From positions 25,488,934 through 25,552,933 of the forward strand of contig NC_063151.1 of NCBI RefSeq assembly GCF_020921035.1: 64,000 nt of DNA. Direction: 5' to 3'. The notes under the pieces were generated by a model. That model did not search any database and was not told where the DNA came from. It saw only the letters and a list, made by a program, of their open reading frames with translations. Source of the stretch: Rhodamnia argentea. Lineage: Eukaryota; Streptophyta; Magnoliopsida; Myrtales; Myrtaceae. The translations under genes and the position numbers were made by a program. Of the stretch, positions 1 to 12,668 are shown one piece after another (positions within the stretch are counted from its first letter, which is position 1; every line of letters starts with the position of its first letter).

Positions 1-257
1 TGGGGTCAAAAGCCGGCGTTCGCAATCGAACTAGGAGTTTCGCAAGCCATCGCCATTGTTTCCTTAGTTGATCCGAACGCCGAGCAAAATTGGAGATTAT
101 TTAGGATGGTAACTTTGCGTCTCACTGTTGCTTTTGTATGCTTTTGAAGCATGTCTTCTCTCTGTCCCGTGATCAAAATGTGACCAAACTCAGATTTCAG
201 ATCTCTTGTCATTCTTGAAAAAGCTTAGATTTGGAGTCTAGTTATGGGAATTTATCC
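1..257. other. 5' flank of the polygalacturonase gene
   Basis: No gene is recognised here. The minus-strand reading frame at 6-212 has no family features. The stretch most likely contains the promoter and 5' leader of the polygalacturonase that begins at 258, but no convincing TATA box was identified. Confidence 0.4.
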
Positions 258-2850
258 ATGCAGGAACATTTTGCCGTGTGTTTGCTCTTATTCGTCGCAC
301 TGAGCACGGCGACTTGTGAAGCGAGCACAACATCGACTTCCTTCGATGTTTTGGGTTACGGAGCGGTTGGCGATGGAAAGACGGACGATTCCTCGGTAAT
401 AATCCCCTCTCTTTCTCTTGAGTCATGCACAAATTTTAGATTTCGTAACCCATCTACGTAACGTCGCTAGTTGATTACATTGCATTAAACGTTCAGTAGT
501 AGCAATCAATGTATGTGTTCCTTTTTTATCCTTTTGGTGAAGATGATGTTTTTGTGGTTCTTTACATGAAGACTTCGTTTCCAAGAACATTTCTACGAAA
601 ACATTCTCCTTCTCCATCTTTTACACATTAAAAAAAGTTACAGAGAACTTGGCAATATTCTTGGACTTGGCATCATATGAATTGTAGGCCTTCCTGGAGG
701 CATGGAGAGCCACCTGTGAATCCCCATCGAAGCTGTCCATTCTCGACGTTCCGGCGAAGAAGACTTTCTTGTTGAAGCCTGTGACGTTCAGCGGCCCATG
801 CCAACCCGATTACGTGTATGTTCTGGTAAGTCAAGACCCTGAGCCTTCTCTTTCATTCCTTAGTCCTCAATCGCTCTCGCAAGCAAAATATTTACGCAAG
901 ACCTACGCTAGATGGCATGGACCGCGCTTAAATTCTTCGAATTTGCCTGATTTATGTAGCTCGTTGTATGGTACGGTTGCCTTAAATGCTGAATCTTTTA
1001 TTTTCTCAATTTCACTCGGCCGAAGGTCTCCGGCAACATTGCTGCGTCCAGCTCAAAGACAGAGTACAGTGGCTTACCGATCAATAGTTGGCTTGTCTTC
1101 TCTAACGTGGACGGTTTAATGGTCACCGGCACTGGAATCATCGACGGGAGGGGTTCCGGCTGGTGGTCACAGTCTTGCATTGGAAACGCATCTAACGTAA
1201 TCCAATATATGATGAATTCCATTTTCGCGTATTCGTTTCTTTCTGGATATTTTTGTTCTCAGGGACGTGAATTTTGGAGATTCTCACATTGTCTTCTTGT
1301 TTATATGTTCACCAGGATGCAACATGCAAAGGACCAACACCGACAGTAAGATCTTCCTCTACTTATAAGCTTTATATATAGTGTGTCAGTAGCTCCACCT
1401 TGCTTTCTGGAAAACTAGAGTCGACAAATTCATTCAACTAGAGCAACAACGATTTCTCCGAAACAACGGTCTAAATGTTCAGTTCTGCTTCATGACAGTA
1501 CTTTGATTTCTATGATGCATGTGCAAACGTGGTACAGGCATTGACATTTTATAGATGCAAGAGACTCGTGCTCAATGGATTGAGACATGTGAACAGTCCA
1601 AGGACACACATCACCCTCAGCAGCTGCAAGTTCGCCACCATCTCCAACACCCATATCTCTGCCCCGGCAACAAGCCCTAACACCGATGGGATCGACATCT
1701 CCGACTCGACCCTTGTACAAGTTCGCGATTCCTTCATCGGAACTGGTAAGTTTGGTATCACCTACAGCTAGTACAACTATTCATCTGTTCTTAACTCTTG
1801 ACAGAACTTAATGGTTGAAATGGATGTTATGCATTTGAAGGTGATGATTGCATCGCTGTAAGCGGAGGCTCGTCACACATCAATGTCACTAGGATCACAT
1901 GTGGACCTGGCCATGGTATCAGGTGAATATTGCCAACACACAGTCCAAACTTCCTCATAGATTAGAAGTATTTGATGTATAAGACCAATTATTTTAGAGG
2001 TACATGTGAATCAAAAACAGATTTCATGAGAGAATTATTACTTTACCTCTAAAGCACGAGACAAGAAAGGCAAAACATGTTTAATTATCTATCGGTTGAG
2101 ATTCGGCTATTGTTAATGCTGAATTATGCATCGTTTTGCTGAATTTTGGGAGCTGCATCTGATAAACAATGTGTCTTTTGATAAACGATAATCTAGCATT
2201 GGATCTTTAGGAGCACATGGAGAGAATGACACAGTTGAAAATGTGATTGTGCAAAACTGCACATTGAAAGGTACGATGACAGGAGTGAGAATCAAGACAT
2301 GGCAGGTATGAGCTCAAAGAAATATATTCTTTCTTTATGAAGAATTTAAGCAACCTCTATTTTTTACAATATTTTAATGAATTAGGATCGATTACACTAT
2401 GCAGGGAGGGCTTGGATATGCAAGAAATATATCCTTCAACAAGATCAGATTCATTCGGGTTGATAACCCGATCATCATCGACCAGTACTACTGCCCCACC
2501 AAAGTCGATTGTCAAAACAAGGTCCTTTCTTCAGCTGTAGCACTTCTCTCTTTGTAGTTCATAAGTACCTAATTAATAGCTCACCCTTGCATTTTCTTGC
2601 CTTACTTGATGATGGTCAGACATCGGGAATTAGGGTGAGCGACATCTCGTATTCGGCGATATATGGGACGTCGGTCACAGACAAGGTCATAAACCTGAGC
2701 TGTGACCAGAACTTCGGTTGCAGTAACATCGTGCTGGACCATGTTTACATAAAGTCCACCGTTCCGAAGACGAAAGCTTATCCCTACTGCTTCAATGCTC
2801 ATGGAAGATATAGCCACACCAAACCTGCAGTCACTTGCTTGCTGGAGTAA
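258..2850 (+). CDS. Polygalacturonase (glycoside hydrolase family 28), nine exons
   Basis: Secreted pectinase that hydrolyses alpha-1,4-galacturonosyl bonds of homogalacturonan in the cell wall. Proposed join: 258-395, 688-825, 1026-1196, 1316-1345, 1538-1745, 1841-1922, 2197-2305, 2405-2521, 2620-2850, which keeps frame throughout and gives 407 residues, the usual family length. ATG 258 is chosen because it opens a hydrophobic signal peptide (about residues 1-23); the open frame upstream to 231 has no ATG. The four GH28 signatures are all present: NTDG at 207-210, GDDC at 229-232, GHG at 252-254 and RIK at 287-289, so the active site looks intact. The donor of exon 8 (gtcctt) is weak. Substrate mode (endo or exo) cannot be decided here. 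The family is clear and the exon ends are mostly secure. Confidence 0.9.
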
Positions 2851-2949
2851 TTGTGGGCTTTGCATCAGCTGCTGTATGTGAAATTTACCTTACTCTCATA
2901 ATGTAATCGATAATAGCTATCCATATTATTGCAAAATGTCATTACATCA

Positions 2950-3235
2950 GGTATCTCTGTAAGCTGAAGTCGACGTTTCTCTCTCAACATCAACAATTCA
3001 TTTGTATACCATATGTATTTAAGTCACAACATTCGCGTAACTCTACAATATTGACCACTGTTCATAGCTAAATGCTTCATGTACTCGCTGAGGTCAAGGC
3101 TGAACTCGATTGTAGCTCTTGCTTGCAGTTTGAGTCACCCGGTCTATACTTCAGACGAGTCTGAGAGGCTGAAAACTGCATAACGGTTGTTCGCCACATT
3201 GTCATATGCAAAGTCCAGTAAAGTCCGCAGAGGTA
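2950..3235 (-). pseudogene. Degenerate copy of the DCC-protein last exon and 3' UTR
   Basis: Minus-strand reading of 3144-3225 gives a decayed version of the last exon of the DCC gene at 10960-12668: the core DFAYDNVANNRYA is followed by a diverged tail ending at a stop at 3144-3146. The similarity continues into what corresponds to the 3' UTR (2950-3140 against about 10700-10955). The splice acceptor has decayed from CAG to CGG and no upstream exons are seen. It is therefore a partial duplicate of the neighbouring gene, not a working gene. Confidence 0.75.
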
Positions 3236-3759
3236 AACACAACTTTTAGCCTTTTCGGTATTAGTTTGACAAATTCAACGTGCAGAGAGAGATGCTTAAC
3301 CAGAGGGTGCTAAATGACTATGATTTTGGACAGAAGCTTGGACATTTAGAAGGATCAGCAAGATTTGAGAAACAAAGAGCTAGGATTCAGTAGAGGGACC
3401 ATTCTCTCTAGAAGTTACTCCTTTCGTGAAGGACACAAAATTTCCAGATTTTCTGTCTTCTAGTTTCAGGATGTCCAATTTAAGGGATCAATTCTCCCTC
3501 CATAGCTAACCAAATCAAGGGTTCTGGGTGTTTATGGAAAGATCTCGCGTAACTCTACCAATATGTAACAAGGATACAGATTGCATATTAAGTTAGAAAT
3601 TTGCCCACTGACCAGCCTGATGGGGTAATCTTACATACGAACTTCCCCTTCTCCTTAATTTTTCAGAACATTACCATTCCTTTTTTTCTGTTGAATATTG
3701 CATTCTGTAAGGATGTAAGATCAGGCAACACTTTTATGGAATTGCAGTCCTGAATTGAC

Positions 3760-4115
3760 AATGTTTGCAAGAATTCCAAGTCCTTCAAGCCTTGCATCTC
3801 GTTTAGCAACGGCAATGTTTTCGCTGACGACCCCTAGAGCAATTTACAAGCTGACAGTGACTCTTCAGCATTCCAATGGCCTTTGTTAGCTCTCTGATAT
3901 CATTTCCAATCTACGTACGCTTCAACATTATGAGATTTCTAGTGGAATCGGGTAATTTTGGAACATTTGCTTCATATAAGTCCAATTCAAGCAGTGATTC
4001 CTGTCCTCCAATCGAGTCTGGTAGCTGTCTTGACTTGCAATCAAATAAATCTATCATCCACAACCTGATAAGATTGCTGATAGATTCAGGTAATTTAAAA
4101 AAGTAATGCATGTTT
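3760..4115 (-). pseudogene. Leucine-rich-repeat fragment of a TIR-NBS-LRR gene
   Basis: On the minus strand 3911-4111 encodes plant NLR-type leucine-rich repeats with LPESISNL, LPDSIGG and LELDL signatures like those of the LRR exon of the 5.8-10.3 kb locus. The similarity carries on weakly to about 3760 with stops. No NB-ARC or TIR segment accompanies it. Together with the DCC tail just to its left it suggests an old duplication of the DCC/NLR neighbourhood that was then shredded. Confidence 0.65.
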
Positions 4116-4389
4116 TGTGCAAATCCAACTAGGGCAATGACTTAAATCCTGAATCGAGTTTGTAGCTATGTTATCTGACTCCCATGCAGATCCAATACCT
4201 CCGGTCTTTTTAGATGAATCCTTATAACTTCATTTTTTTCTCTTCACTTGAGCAGAGGTTGTCGCATTTGACCGAAGGAAAAAAAAAAAAAGCCCCAGAG
4301 ATTGTCCCATGGCAGACATAAGGATAATGGTACTGATATTTTTTTGTTATATTTGGCAGATTTTGGTGAGGTACATTTGCAGAGCTCAG

Positions 4390-5190
4390 ATGCTATCCAA
4401 TGCTAACGCCAAAACCTGTAGCTTATGTTTTCAATAACGTTGCAATTCCATCTGTATCGTCAGATCTGGGCAATGATTCATCCTATGAGATGTCTGAACT
4501 TGGATCACCATGACTTGGGCATAGCGATTCTGCTGATCTTGGCATTGATGACTCTGTGACATGAGCTCACCTATCCGGAAGCAAGTTCAAAGTATGGACT
4601 CTGTAATAAACAGTTTACACTGGACAGGATTTTCCTGGCTTAAAGTAGGCAACAGAGGTGTAAACAGCATTGTGAGTGGCAGAGGAGCAGCTTATGATAA
4701 ATGATGCCATGGCCAAGGATCAGTATGACAAGGAATAACAGAAACTCACTTGGTTCATGCTCGGAGATTATCATCAGACAGTGTTGGTTATGATTTAAGC
4801 TCTGGAAAAGCAGAGTGTAGGAGCTGCTAATCCCATTGCAAACAAGACCATGCACAATCCCGAATTTACGACGTGCAAAGTCCTGCCACCGCAAGGTTAC
4901 AGTCTCCGAAGGACTTAAAAATGTCATTCTTCCATCGGAAGAATGGCATAGGTTGAACAGGGTTCTTACAACTGTGCAGGAAAGGTTACCTACAGCAAAA
5001 ACAGACATGGAACATATCATAGCCAGATTGAATCAAGAGACTGCTGGGAGGCAATTCTTAACAACAAAAGTATGTCCTTTGGTCCTGGAAAATTTGTTGA
5101 GTCTTGTATCCACTCATCGTCTCCAATGAAGAGAAATGGATGGTGCCTCTCCACCGTTTTGTATTTTGAGGTAAGAATTGTGATTTGTAC
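4390..5190 (+). pseudogene. Relic resembling a PX-domain EREX/EREL-type protein, probably a decayed retrocopy
   Basis: Plus-strand translation contains a serine-rich stretch (SSDLGNDSSYEMSELGSP, about 4457-4510) broken by stops, then a coiled-coil-like segment at about 4880-5070 with LPSEEWHRLNRVLTT and TAKTDMEHIIARLNQE. Both match my recollection of the middle and coiled-coil parts of plant PX-domain endosomal proteins (EREX/EREL). The segments follow in the same order without recognisable introns and with several stops and frame changes, as expected for an old processed pseudogene. The identification is from memory only; a plain truncated duplicate is the alternative. Confidence 0.5.
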
Positions 5191-5824
5191 CATCCAGAAT
5201 TTCCGCTTCTACGCAGTATATCATCGGTACTTCGTTCCCCAGCTGGTCACTCCGAACTTATCCCTGTACTCTGTATATAAGCAAGTCCGGTAGTCATTTT
5301 GACAATATCTGCAGGACTAGTCAGATGTTCTCAATCGATCAAAAGGACGCAAGAATCAATTTGTTGTTGCGCTCTCCAACTGAAGTTATAATATGGTTCT
5401 TGAAGAAGTTATTACTGCTGTTAAAGAAAGCTTTCTAGATCTTATATTGTGGAAGAAATTACTCTTACCGTAAAAAAAAAAGGAAAAAATAATTACTTTT
5501 ACGTAATCGAAACCATTTTTGTCTTAGAAAACACAAAGTCCCTCTAAGCATTCCCACAGTAACGTAAATCTTTATTTCACGAAACATGAATAAGACCTTC
5601 ACTTTTCGTTTCTTGCGAGATTCACGAATATTACAACAGCGGTTGGTGCTCCGATCATTTTGATCCTAAAGGTGAACACGGATGCATGCTATATACACTG
5701 AATATTTCTAACGGGAACAAATAGAAAATTGCTCTGGAAGAAAAGGGCAAATAAATTCAAGGGGAAGAGAAAACCAAAGAGTAACTTTACCAACTGTAAG
5801 AGAATATGAGATGATTCTTTCTTT
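5191..5824. other. Intergenic, no feature seen
   Basis: AT-rich DNA downstream of the broken NLR locus, presumably including its former 3' UTR on the minus strand. No gene, RNA or repeat structure was recognised. Confidence 0.4.
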
Positions 5825-8800
5825 CTATAGTTGGCTGTTCATAACGTCCCCGCCATGACCGTAAGTCGCCTCCCATTCTTTGTAATTTCCATCAAAACCA
5901 TAAGGAATCCCACATCCTATAACCACCAAACGACATGTGTCTTGAAGTCGTAGATCAGGCAAATTTTGCAACGGACAATAAAAAAGACTTAATCGCGACA
6001 GCTTCTTCAATTCCGATAGATCAGGCAACCTTCTTAAGCAACTGTGTAGGATAACCAATAACTCCAATGACTCCAATTTCTCCACGCCTTGAATCTCCGT
6101 TAGCCCCGGGCAATTTTACACTATCAAACGTTGGAGCCCCTTTAATGTTGGCATGGATAGCCTCTCGATCAATTCACTATCCCTCACGCCCAAACCGTGG
6201 AGCTTCACCAGCTGTTGTCCAAGCACATCGTCAAATTCAACCTCCCTCAGCCGACAGTTACGAAGTTCCAAACTGGACAGATTTGTCAAGTTGGAAAAGA
6301 GGGACCTTTCCATCAGCCACTTCACATCGAATAGACACAATTCTTCAAGACTGGATGGGAGCCCCATCAAAGATCGGGGTTCAACACAAGTGATCTTAAG
6401 AACACGAAGCCGAGAAAGAGTAGCCAAATTAATCGGAGGAAATGTGACATCTCTCATGATGACCTCCAATCTCTCTAGACTAGATAACTCCTCGATCCAC
6501 TCTATCTTTGGAAATCCACGTATGAATTCTAACAACTGAGGAGTCTTTTCAGTTATATGAAGATTGACTAAGGTAGTTAGGTACGAAAGGTCAGGGGCGG
6601 TCCACAATAAATGAGGTGGGAACTCCAACTCCTTCAAACTCACGGGGAGCTCTGGAATCTGTTCAAGTCCATGGCACCCCACTAGATGAAGTTGTTGGAG
6701 ATGAGAAAGCTGATTCATAGTTGCGGGCAATCTCCTGATATTGCTCCATGATAGATTTAGCGTCCTCAAACAGCATAGTCCCCCAATTTCACTTGGAATT
6801 TCCCCCTCCAAATTTTGACAACATGAGGCTTCCAACCTTTTGAGATTCTCTAGCATCCCTATAGTTTTCGGTAGCACTCTTAGCGCAGTCCCACTTAGAT
6901 GTAAAACCTCCAATCGTTTGAGATTCCCAATACAAGCAGGTAATTCTATGATATGCGTGTCCTCCAAATTTAGCTCAATCAGGGACTCTAGCCCTCCTAT
7001 GGAGTTCGGTAGCCTTTTCATCGGGGCCATGACAAGACTCATCTTCGTCAACATTTTAAGATCTCCAATAGAATGAGGCAACTCTGTGATTCCCGTCCCA
7101 TCCAAGTCCAATTCAAGCAGAAATTTCAATTTTCCAATGGAGTCTGGAAGTGTTGTAAGCGCACTCGAAGATAAAGACAAATACTTCAAACGCGTCATCT
7201 CTCCAATGGAATGATGGAGTTCTCCAACATGCATTTCTTTCTATTTCTAGCGTTGACAGGGACCTAAGACCACCTAATGCAGAAGGTACTGCGAAAAGGT
7301 CGCTATGGTCGCTCCCCAGCAAAAGCGTCCTGAAAAGGTCTCCATGGTTGCTCCCCAGCCAAGACGCCCCTATGATTGTTAAGTGCTTCAGGTGCTCTAG
7401 TTTAGAGAGAGAGCCACCAACCACTAGCGAGGTTGAACAACCACGAAGAACCAATCTTTTCAAATTCTGGCATTTCGAGAAGTCAGGAGTCCTTTCTAAG
7501 CTTGGGCAATCAGCGATGTGTATAACTTTCAAGTTCTCGCTCACCTAAAAACAAAAACAAAGGATCGGACAAATCTAGAAAGGCAAATGGGTAAGTTTGG
7601 TTAGGGAGACAGATGCCCAAAAAAAAAAAGCAAACTGCATGGTGTAATGTCGTACCAGGAATTGCTTCCATCCGGCCCAATCTTCAGTAATGTCACTTCC
7701 TGAAAGCTCGAGCACGGCTAGTTTCTCGAGATATAAATTCGTCGCATTTAACTCCGAAGGACAATTACTCCAAGAGAGCCATGTTAACTTGGAGAGACAG
7801 TTCTTAAAGTCCCCTACCAAGTTCCCGCCCTCCAATTCCAAGAATCGTAGATTGGGCAGCTTTGAAAATTCGTCACTGGTGAAGTTGTACAGTTTGGATC
7901 CTCCCGTGAGTCTGAGTGCCACCACGTTGTCCGTCCCCTGGTGATGATAGGTAAAGCAAAAGGTAGACATTTCAACGGGATGACAAGCATGGTGTCATTA
8001 TACAGGTCTTAGGACCTTGATTCAGTAATGAAAACACATACGGTAGCTTCGTACGTAGCTCAATTGAGAAAAGTATACCAAAGAGTTAACCATATTGACA
8101 TCACTTGTTCATATAGCTGAAAACAACGACTTATACTGTACAAAGCATAGTGGTATTTATAATCCATGGGTTTAGAGAGACACTGTCGCAAGATGATAAC
8201 GAAGAATTTTATTATCCATCGGTCAAATTTTTAGCTACAGAAAATAACTAGGCGATTTATAGCTCACCTCTTTCATTCGAACCACGTCCAAGGCAACCTT
8301 TGGTAACCACAACCTGCTACGCTTCCCTAGAACATCAATATCTTCACGTCGAACAATTTCTCTTCCGAGATCTCGAAGTTGATCGTGCATCCACAATTTA
8401 TTAGTTTCTATTATCTTTATCAAAGACATGCGGGTAAGGACGAGTACTTCACTCTTTTGGGAAATAGCCCGAAGCTTTCCACTTATAGTACGGATGGAAT
8501 ATCTCTTTTCCAATGAAGTAACATGCGACGTCAAGAAATATTTCTCTCGTTGAGCATGATCTAACATGTCAAAACTAATCTTTAATTTTCCGAACACTTC
8601 CTGCTTGGGCATTAAATCTAGTTTCTTCAACGTGTCTTTCCAAATAGTTCTGTTTTTGCCGAAAAGTGAGGAGCCAACAACCTCGAGTGCTAATGGAAGT
8701 CCACCTGTTTTCTTGGTAATTTTCAGTGAGATATCTTCATATTGAGGTGGTGGGGAATCCATCCCTAAGGCATGTTGGCTAAAAAGCTTAAGAGCATAGG

Positions 8801-10291
8801 AAGAATCCATTTCTGCCATTTCATAAATTTTAAACTCTTTTGATCGTCCTTGGTTCCAACTACTCTCTTCGCCCTCCTCTTTGATTGGCAAAAAGTTGAT
8901 GTCCCTCGTTGTAATGATAATTTTGCTCCCTAGACCAAACCAATCGCTCTTTCCGGCTAGTTTAGAGAGTTGGTCCCTCCGATCCACATCATCAAGAACA
9001 ACTAGAACCTTTTTATCACGAAACCTTTCACTAATTATGTTGATCCCTACATCAACAGAATTGTGGATCTCAATAGATGTGCCCAAAATGTCCAACAACA
9101 ATTGTTTTTGCAAGTCAATAATTCTACCATGCTGCGCGGATTCGCGAACATCCGAGAGAAAGCTATAGCCTTCAAATTTATTGAAGATTCGATTAAAGAC
9201 GGCGCTTGCAAGAGTAGTCTTGCCGATGCCGCCCATTCCATGGATGACCACATAACGAACATCCTGAGACCCTTCATTTAACAAATCCATGATAGCTTCC
9301 ACTTGATCATCGATCCCAAGTAAATGTTCGGGCAGATTTCTCCTTCTTTTCGTCAGCTTGATCAAAACCTCGTCAACAATAGTGTTGATGATTTCACCAT
9401 GGCTGCCGTATTGAAACAAGAGTTTTAGCGTGAAACATGCGATAACGAAACTAGTCGGATTTCTGAACGGGGCGAGATTTCACCAAAAAGAAGATCACTT
9501 GCTTAAGTAAAAGGAAATCCCCACCTACGATGCTGGGACGAGTGGCTCAGGGATGGAAGACAATGATTACAAGGAAAGAAGAAAGAAGTAAGGATGGCAG
9601 GAGCAAGTCAAAGACAACAAAAAAAAAATGGGAGAAAATTCTTTTCTATCTGCAAAAAAATAAACTATGGAAAGATCCGAAGGGATTAGTAGGAAAATTT
9701 TCTTCTCCTCCTTGCTCGTCTCCCCATTTAAAAAAATGACTAAGTAGATTTCGAAGCGACAAACTTACCCTTTGTCCTTCAAGGCCAATCCCCTGATTCT
9801 TGCGACCTCGGTCAGAGCCTCCTTCCATTGCGGAACATCGTGGTCGAACTTCTCCTCGTGCCTCTCCAGAGCATCGAGGTACAGTCGAGTTTTGAGCTTC
9901 ACATCATCAGGATCCACATCGTAGAAAATGGGTAGGATCATTTTATCTTCCGCTTTGCTCGAGCACTCCACCATGTGCGCGAGCTCGCGAAGACACCAGA
10001 CATGCTGGATGCGTAGTCCCTAGAGAAGATGGGCAGATATATTTTGGAGGATTTGATGGCATGCAAAAGCTCGTCTCCAATCTTTTCGCCCTGTCGGATC
10101 TCTTCGTTGTCTCTAAAAACGCGAATCCCAGCTTTAACGAGGGAGTGATAGAGGGAATCGGTGAAGTTGAGGCGCGTGTCGGGGCCTCTGAAACTCAAGA
10201 ACACCTCGAATTCGGCCCCCGAGGAAGAATCGCCATCATCGGCAAAAGCAGACATCGTCGCTGCGTCAGCCGAGTCCCTCTTTCTCTTCAT
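5825..10291 (-). pseudogene. TIR-NBS-LRR (TNL) disease resistance gene, disrupted
   Basis: Intracellular immune receptor locus with the usual four-exon TNL structure: TIR 9769-10291, NB-ARC 8268-9402, first LRR exon 7656-7937, main LRR exon 5825-7544, all bounded by GT-AG sites in compatible phase. ATG 10291 opens the TIR. Visible motifs are FLSFRGPDTR (TIR), GMGGIGKTT (P-loop), KKVLVVLDDVD (kinase 2), GSKIIITTRD and GGLPLALEVVG. Lesions: a frameshift in the TIR near 10003; two compensating shifts between about 8545 and 8460 that throw the IFLDVACYFIG (RNBS-D) segment out of frame; a shift near 7238 in the LRR; and an in-frame TAA at 6116-6118, after which about 97 LRR codons still read to 5825. 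A working receptor is not encoded unless several of these are assembly errors. Confidence 0.85.
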
Positions 10292-10959
10292 CTTCCTGCA
10301 GGGGCTCAAGATCTTCACCGGATGGGATCACGGCGAGATGTCGGAGTCCTTCTTTTCGAATCTGATCCGAGATTTCTCAAGACTCGAGAGGAATTAGCGA
10401 AGCAACGAAGGCAGGAGAAGAGCAATGCGCTTTCGCTGTACTTTCTCGGATTTCGTTTGTTTTCGTCTTAGCACAGACACAGAGAAGAAGAGCGACGACT
10501 TTGACAAGTCAAGCCAATGAAGTATCGGTCCTTACTCCTTACCCCTACGTAATGTAATAGTGACTATGATCAGATGGCATCTTTTATTATTATACTCTTT
10601 GTTGTTTTTCATCTTATTTAATATAATTCATGATTATCGACTATCCTTGATTCCTCGCTGGCAATTGTAATGCAATTGACAATTTCATTACAAACGTTAT
10701 TCCATTAGGGAGCTGCAGATGCAGAAACTGGACGTGCCTCTCTCAACATCGACTATTACTTTATACAATCTGTATACAAGCCACAACATTTCGACCACTG
10801 TTTGTAGCTAAATAAGGGAGGACAGGAACAATTTCTTCAATCCGCAGCTTGAAGATTCTGTGTATCAATCCGCATGCTTCTCTTAAACGCTCTAAGCATT
10901 TGACGAGGTCAAGTCCGAACACGAGCTCACCCTCTCACTTGCACACCAACTCGACAGGC
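10292..10959. other. Intergenic between TNL start and DCC gene end
   Basis: Both neighbours lie on the minus strand, so this contains the 3' UTR of the DCC gene and the promoter of the TNL locus. The part from about 10700 to 10955 has a degenerate copy at 2950-3140. No separate gene is seen. Confidence 0.5.
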
Positions 10960-12668
10960 CTATATCTCGCACGACTCCGAGCGGCCAAAAAATGCATAGC
11001 GGTTGTTCGCCACGTTATCATATAAAAAGTCCCGTAAAAATCTGCACAAAGGATAGAAGGTAAATTTCATACTGCTCCATCAAGTTAAAATCGCAGGATG
11101 AAATAGGAATTGGTCAGCATAGAGCACAACAAATACACTATTAGGAGATGGGAGGACTCACATGGGAACAAACTGCAAGAAAAATGCCAGCTGAGGGAAG
11201 GGTAAGTTGATATACTCCATTATCTTCAACACAGCATCCGATTTGATATATGACCTGAAATTCACAGTAAAGTTTATGCCTCCTGTTTCTTTCCTCTTTC
11301 AAATTTATCAGCTATTCCGTTGCTATGCTTCTCGATATTCCGTTTGTAGCTAAGCATATTCAAATTGGAGGACTTTTCCCCATCGTGATTGATCGCCATC
11401 GCCTCTGTTCTTCAGCTTCTTCAAAAGCTGCAACTAAATGGACTGTTTGAACTCGTGATTTGTTCACAAGGACCAGTTGTATTACCTTTCCTTCTCGACA
11501 AGCACGACGCTTGATATATCGTCCGGATCTCTTCCAGATCTCCTCAAGAGCTTCTTTCCCGCTTCGCTCTGCAGTGCTTCGAACCTGATTCTCCTGAAAA
11601 ATCACCCGAAAAAGGGGGAAAAGAAGATGGGCTTCTGATAAACCTAAAAATTAAACAGAGTTCGTTTTTCACAAGCAACGAGAACAGAAAGAGAAGGCAA
11701 AGAAAAAAACAACAAAAAGCACACAATCTTACTTCCGTGCAGCAACAAAATAAGCTTGACTAACTAAATACTGAGAGAAATGCAAGTTGGACGCATCTTC
11801 AGATCGCGTTATCACTATAGTAGCGACAGCTAGAAAGTGTTTATGATGCTTAACAGCTAGCACAGTTGAGCAACAAACCATTCATCCCTTAACTGGGAAA
11901 AGAAGCAGATGCTCACCTATTTCTGTCATTCGCTCGAACAAACCTCACACCTCCATTGCATAAGTTGCACACCCCTATCAAAACACATGTATTCGATCAA
12001 AAGAAAGAACGCATATTGGATTCATGGTAAATCATTCAGCTCATCCATTCACCATCATTCTACGGCAATAACTTATCACAGTTCAACTTCCTAATAATGA
12101 AAGGCAAGCGTCTTAGAAATCCACCGAGCAATAATGGCACAATGGATCTCAGCTTTTAACCCGACTCGACACAATTAGGAAAGCAGATATCGACGACAAA
12201 AACGGAAAAATGACATGAACTCGAGTTAGATTTAACTGCAACATGTTCGACCAAAATTATTATACTTTGCAACGACACTAACACGAATTCATAATCAGAA
12301 TTTGACGACGGGAACATGGATAGACCTAAAGATATCCAGCATCCTGATCAAAAAAACCTCTAAAACCGTTCCAAATCATTCTTTGAAGCACAAAATCCAA
12401 ACTTGCAGCCTCTGCAACGTCCAATAAGCCATGGACTTACTGTTGAGCTCTAAAACCACAAGAATTCAATCGAATGCGAGAGCTCACCATCGAACAACAT
12501 GATGGGTCTGGAGTCTTGCTCGAAGAAGCTCGAAGTGGCCTCGACCGAGGCCGCTGCATCCTTTTGGGGCGTCGATAGAGCAGCGGGCGCAGCGAATCTC
12601 CGATTCGTTACTCGCAAAGAGCTCGACGGCCTCAATCTTGCACACCCACCTGGAACAAGAAGCGCCAT
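10960..12668 (-). CDS. DCC-family (DUF393) thiol-disulfide oxidoreductase-like protein, probably plastid-targeted
   Basis: Small protein of the DUF393/DCC family, named for a thioredoxin-like DxxCxxC motif. Proposed join on the minus strand: 12488-12668, 11917-11974, 11486-11593, 11162-11254, 10960-11041, totalling 522 nt and 173 residues with every phase matching. The first exon gives an Arg/Ser/Ala-rich N-terminus without acidic residues, typical of a chloroplast transit peptide, then IMLFDG. The 58-nt second exon supplies VCNLCNGGV, so the Cys pair is C63 and C66. Later exons carry FEALQSEAGK, DDISSVVLV and the C-terminal RDFLYDNVANNRY. The redox role is inferred from the family; the substrate is unknown. 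Its last exon is duplicated as a relic at 2950-3235. Confidence 0.88.

Noticed and set aside
10061-10471. Plus-strand frame of 136 codons over the TIR exon
   Set aside because: Shadow of the TIR-encoding strand; no family features.
11360-11605. Minus-strand frame of 81 codons
   Set aside because: It covers exon 3 of the DCC gene but in the wrong frame; the correct frame gives FEALQSEAGK and fits the splice phases.
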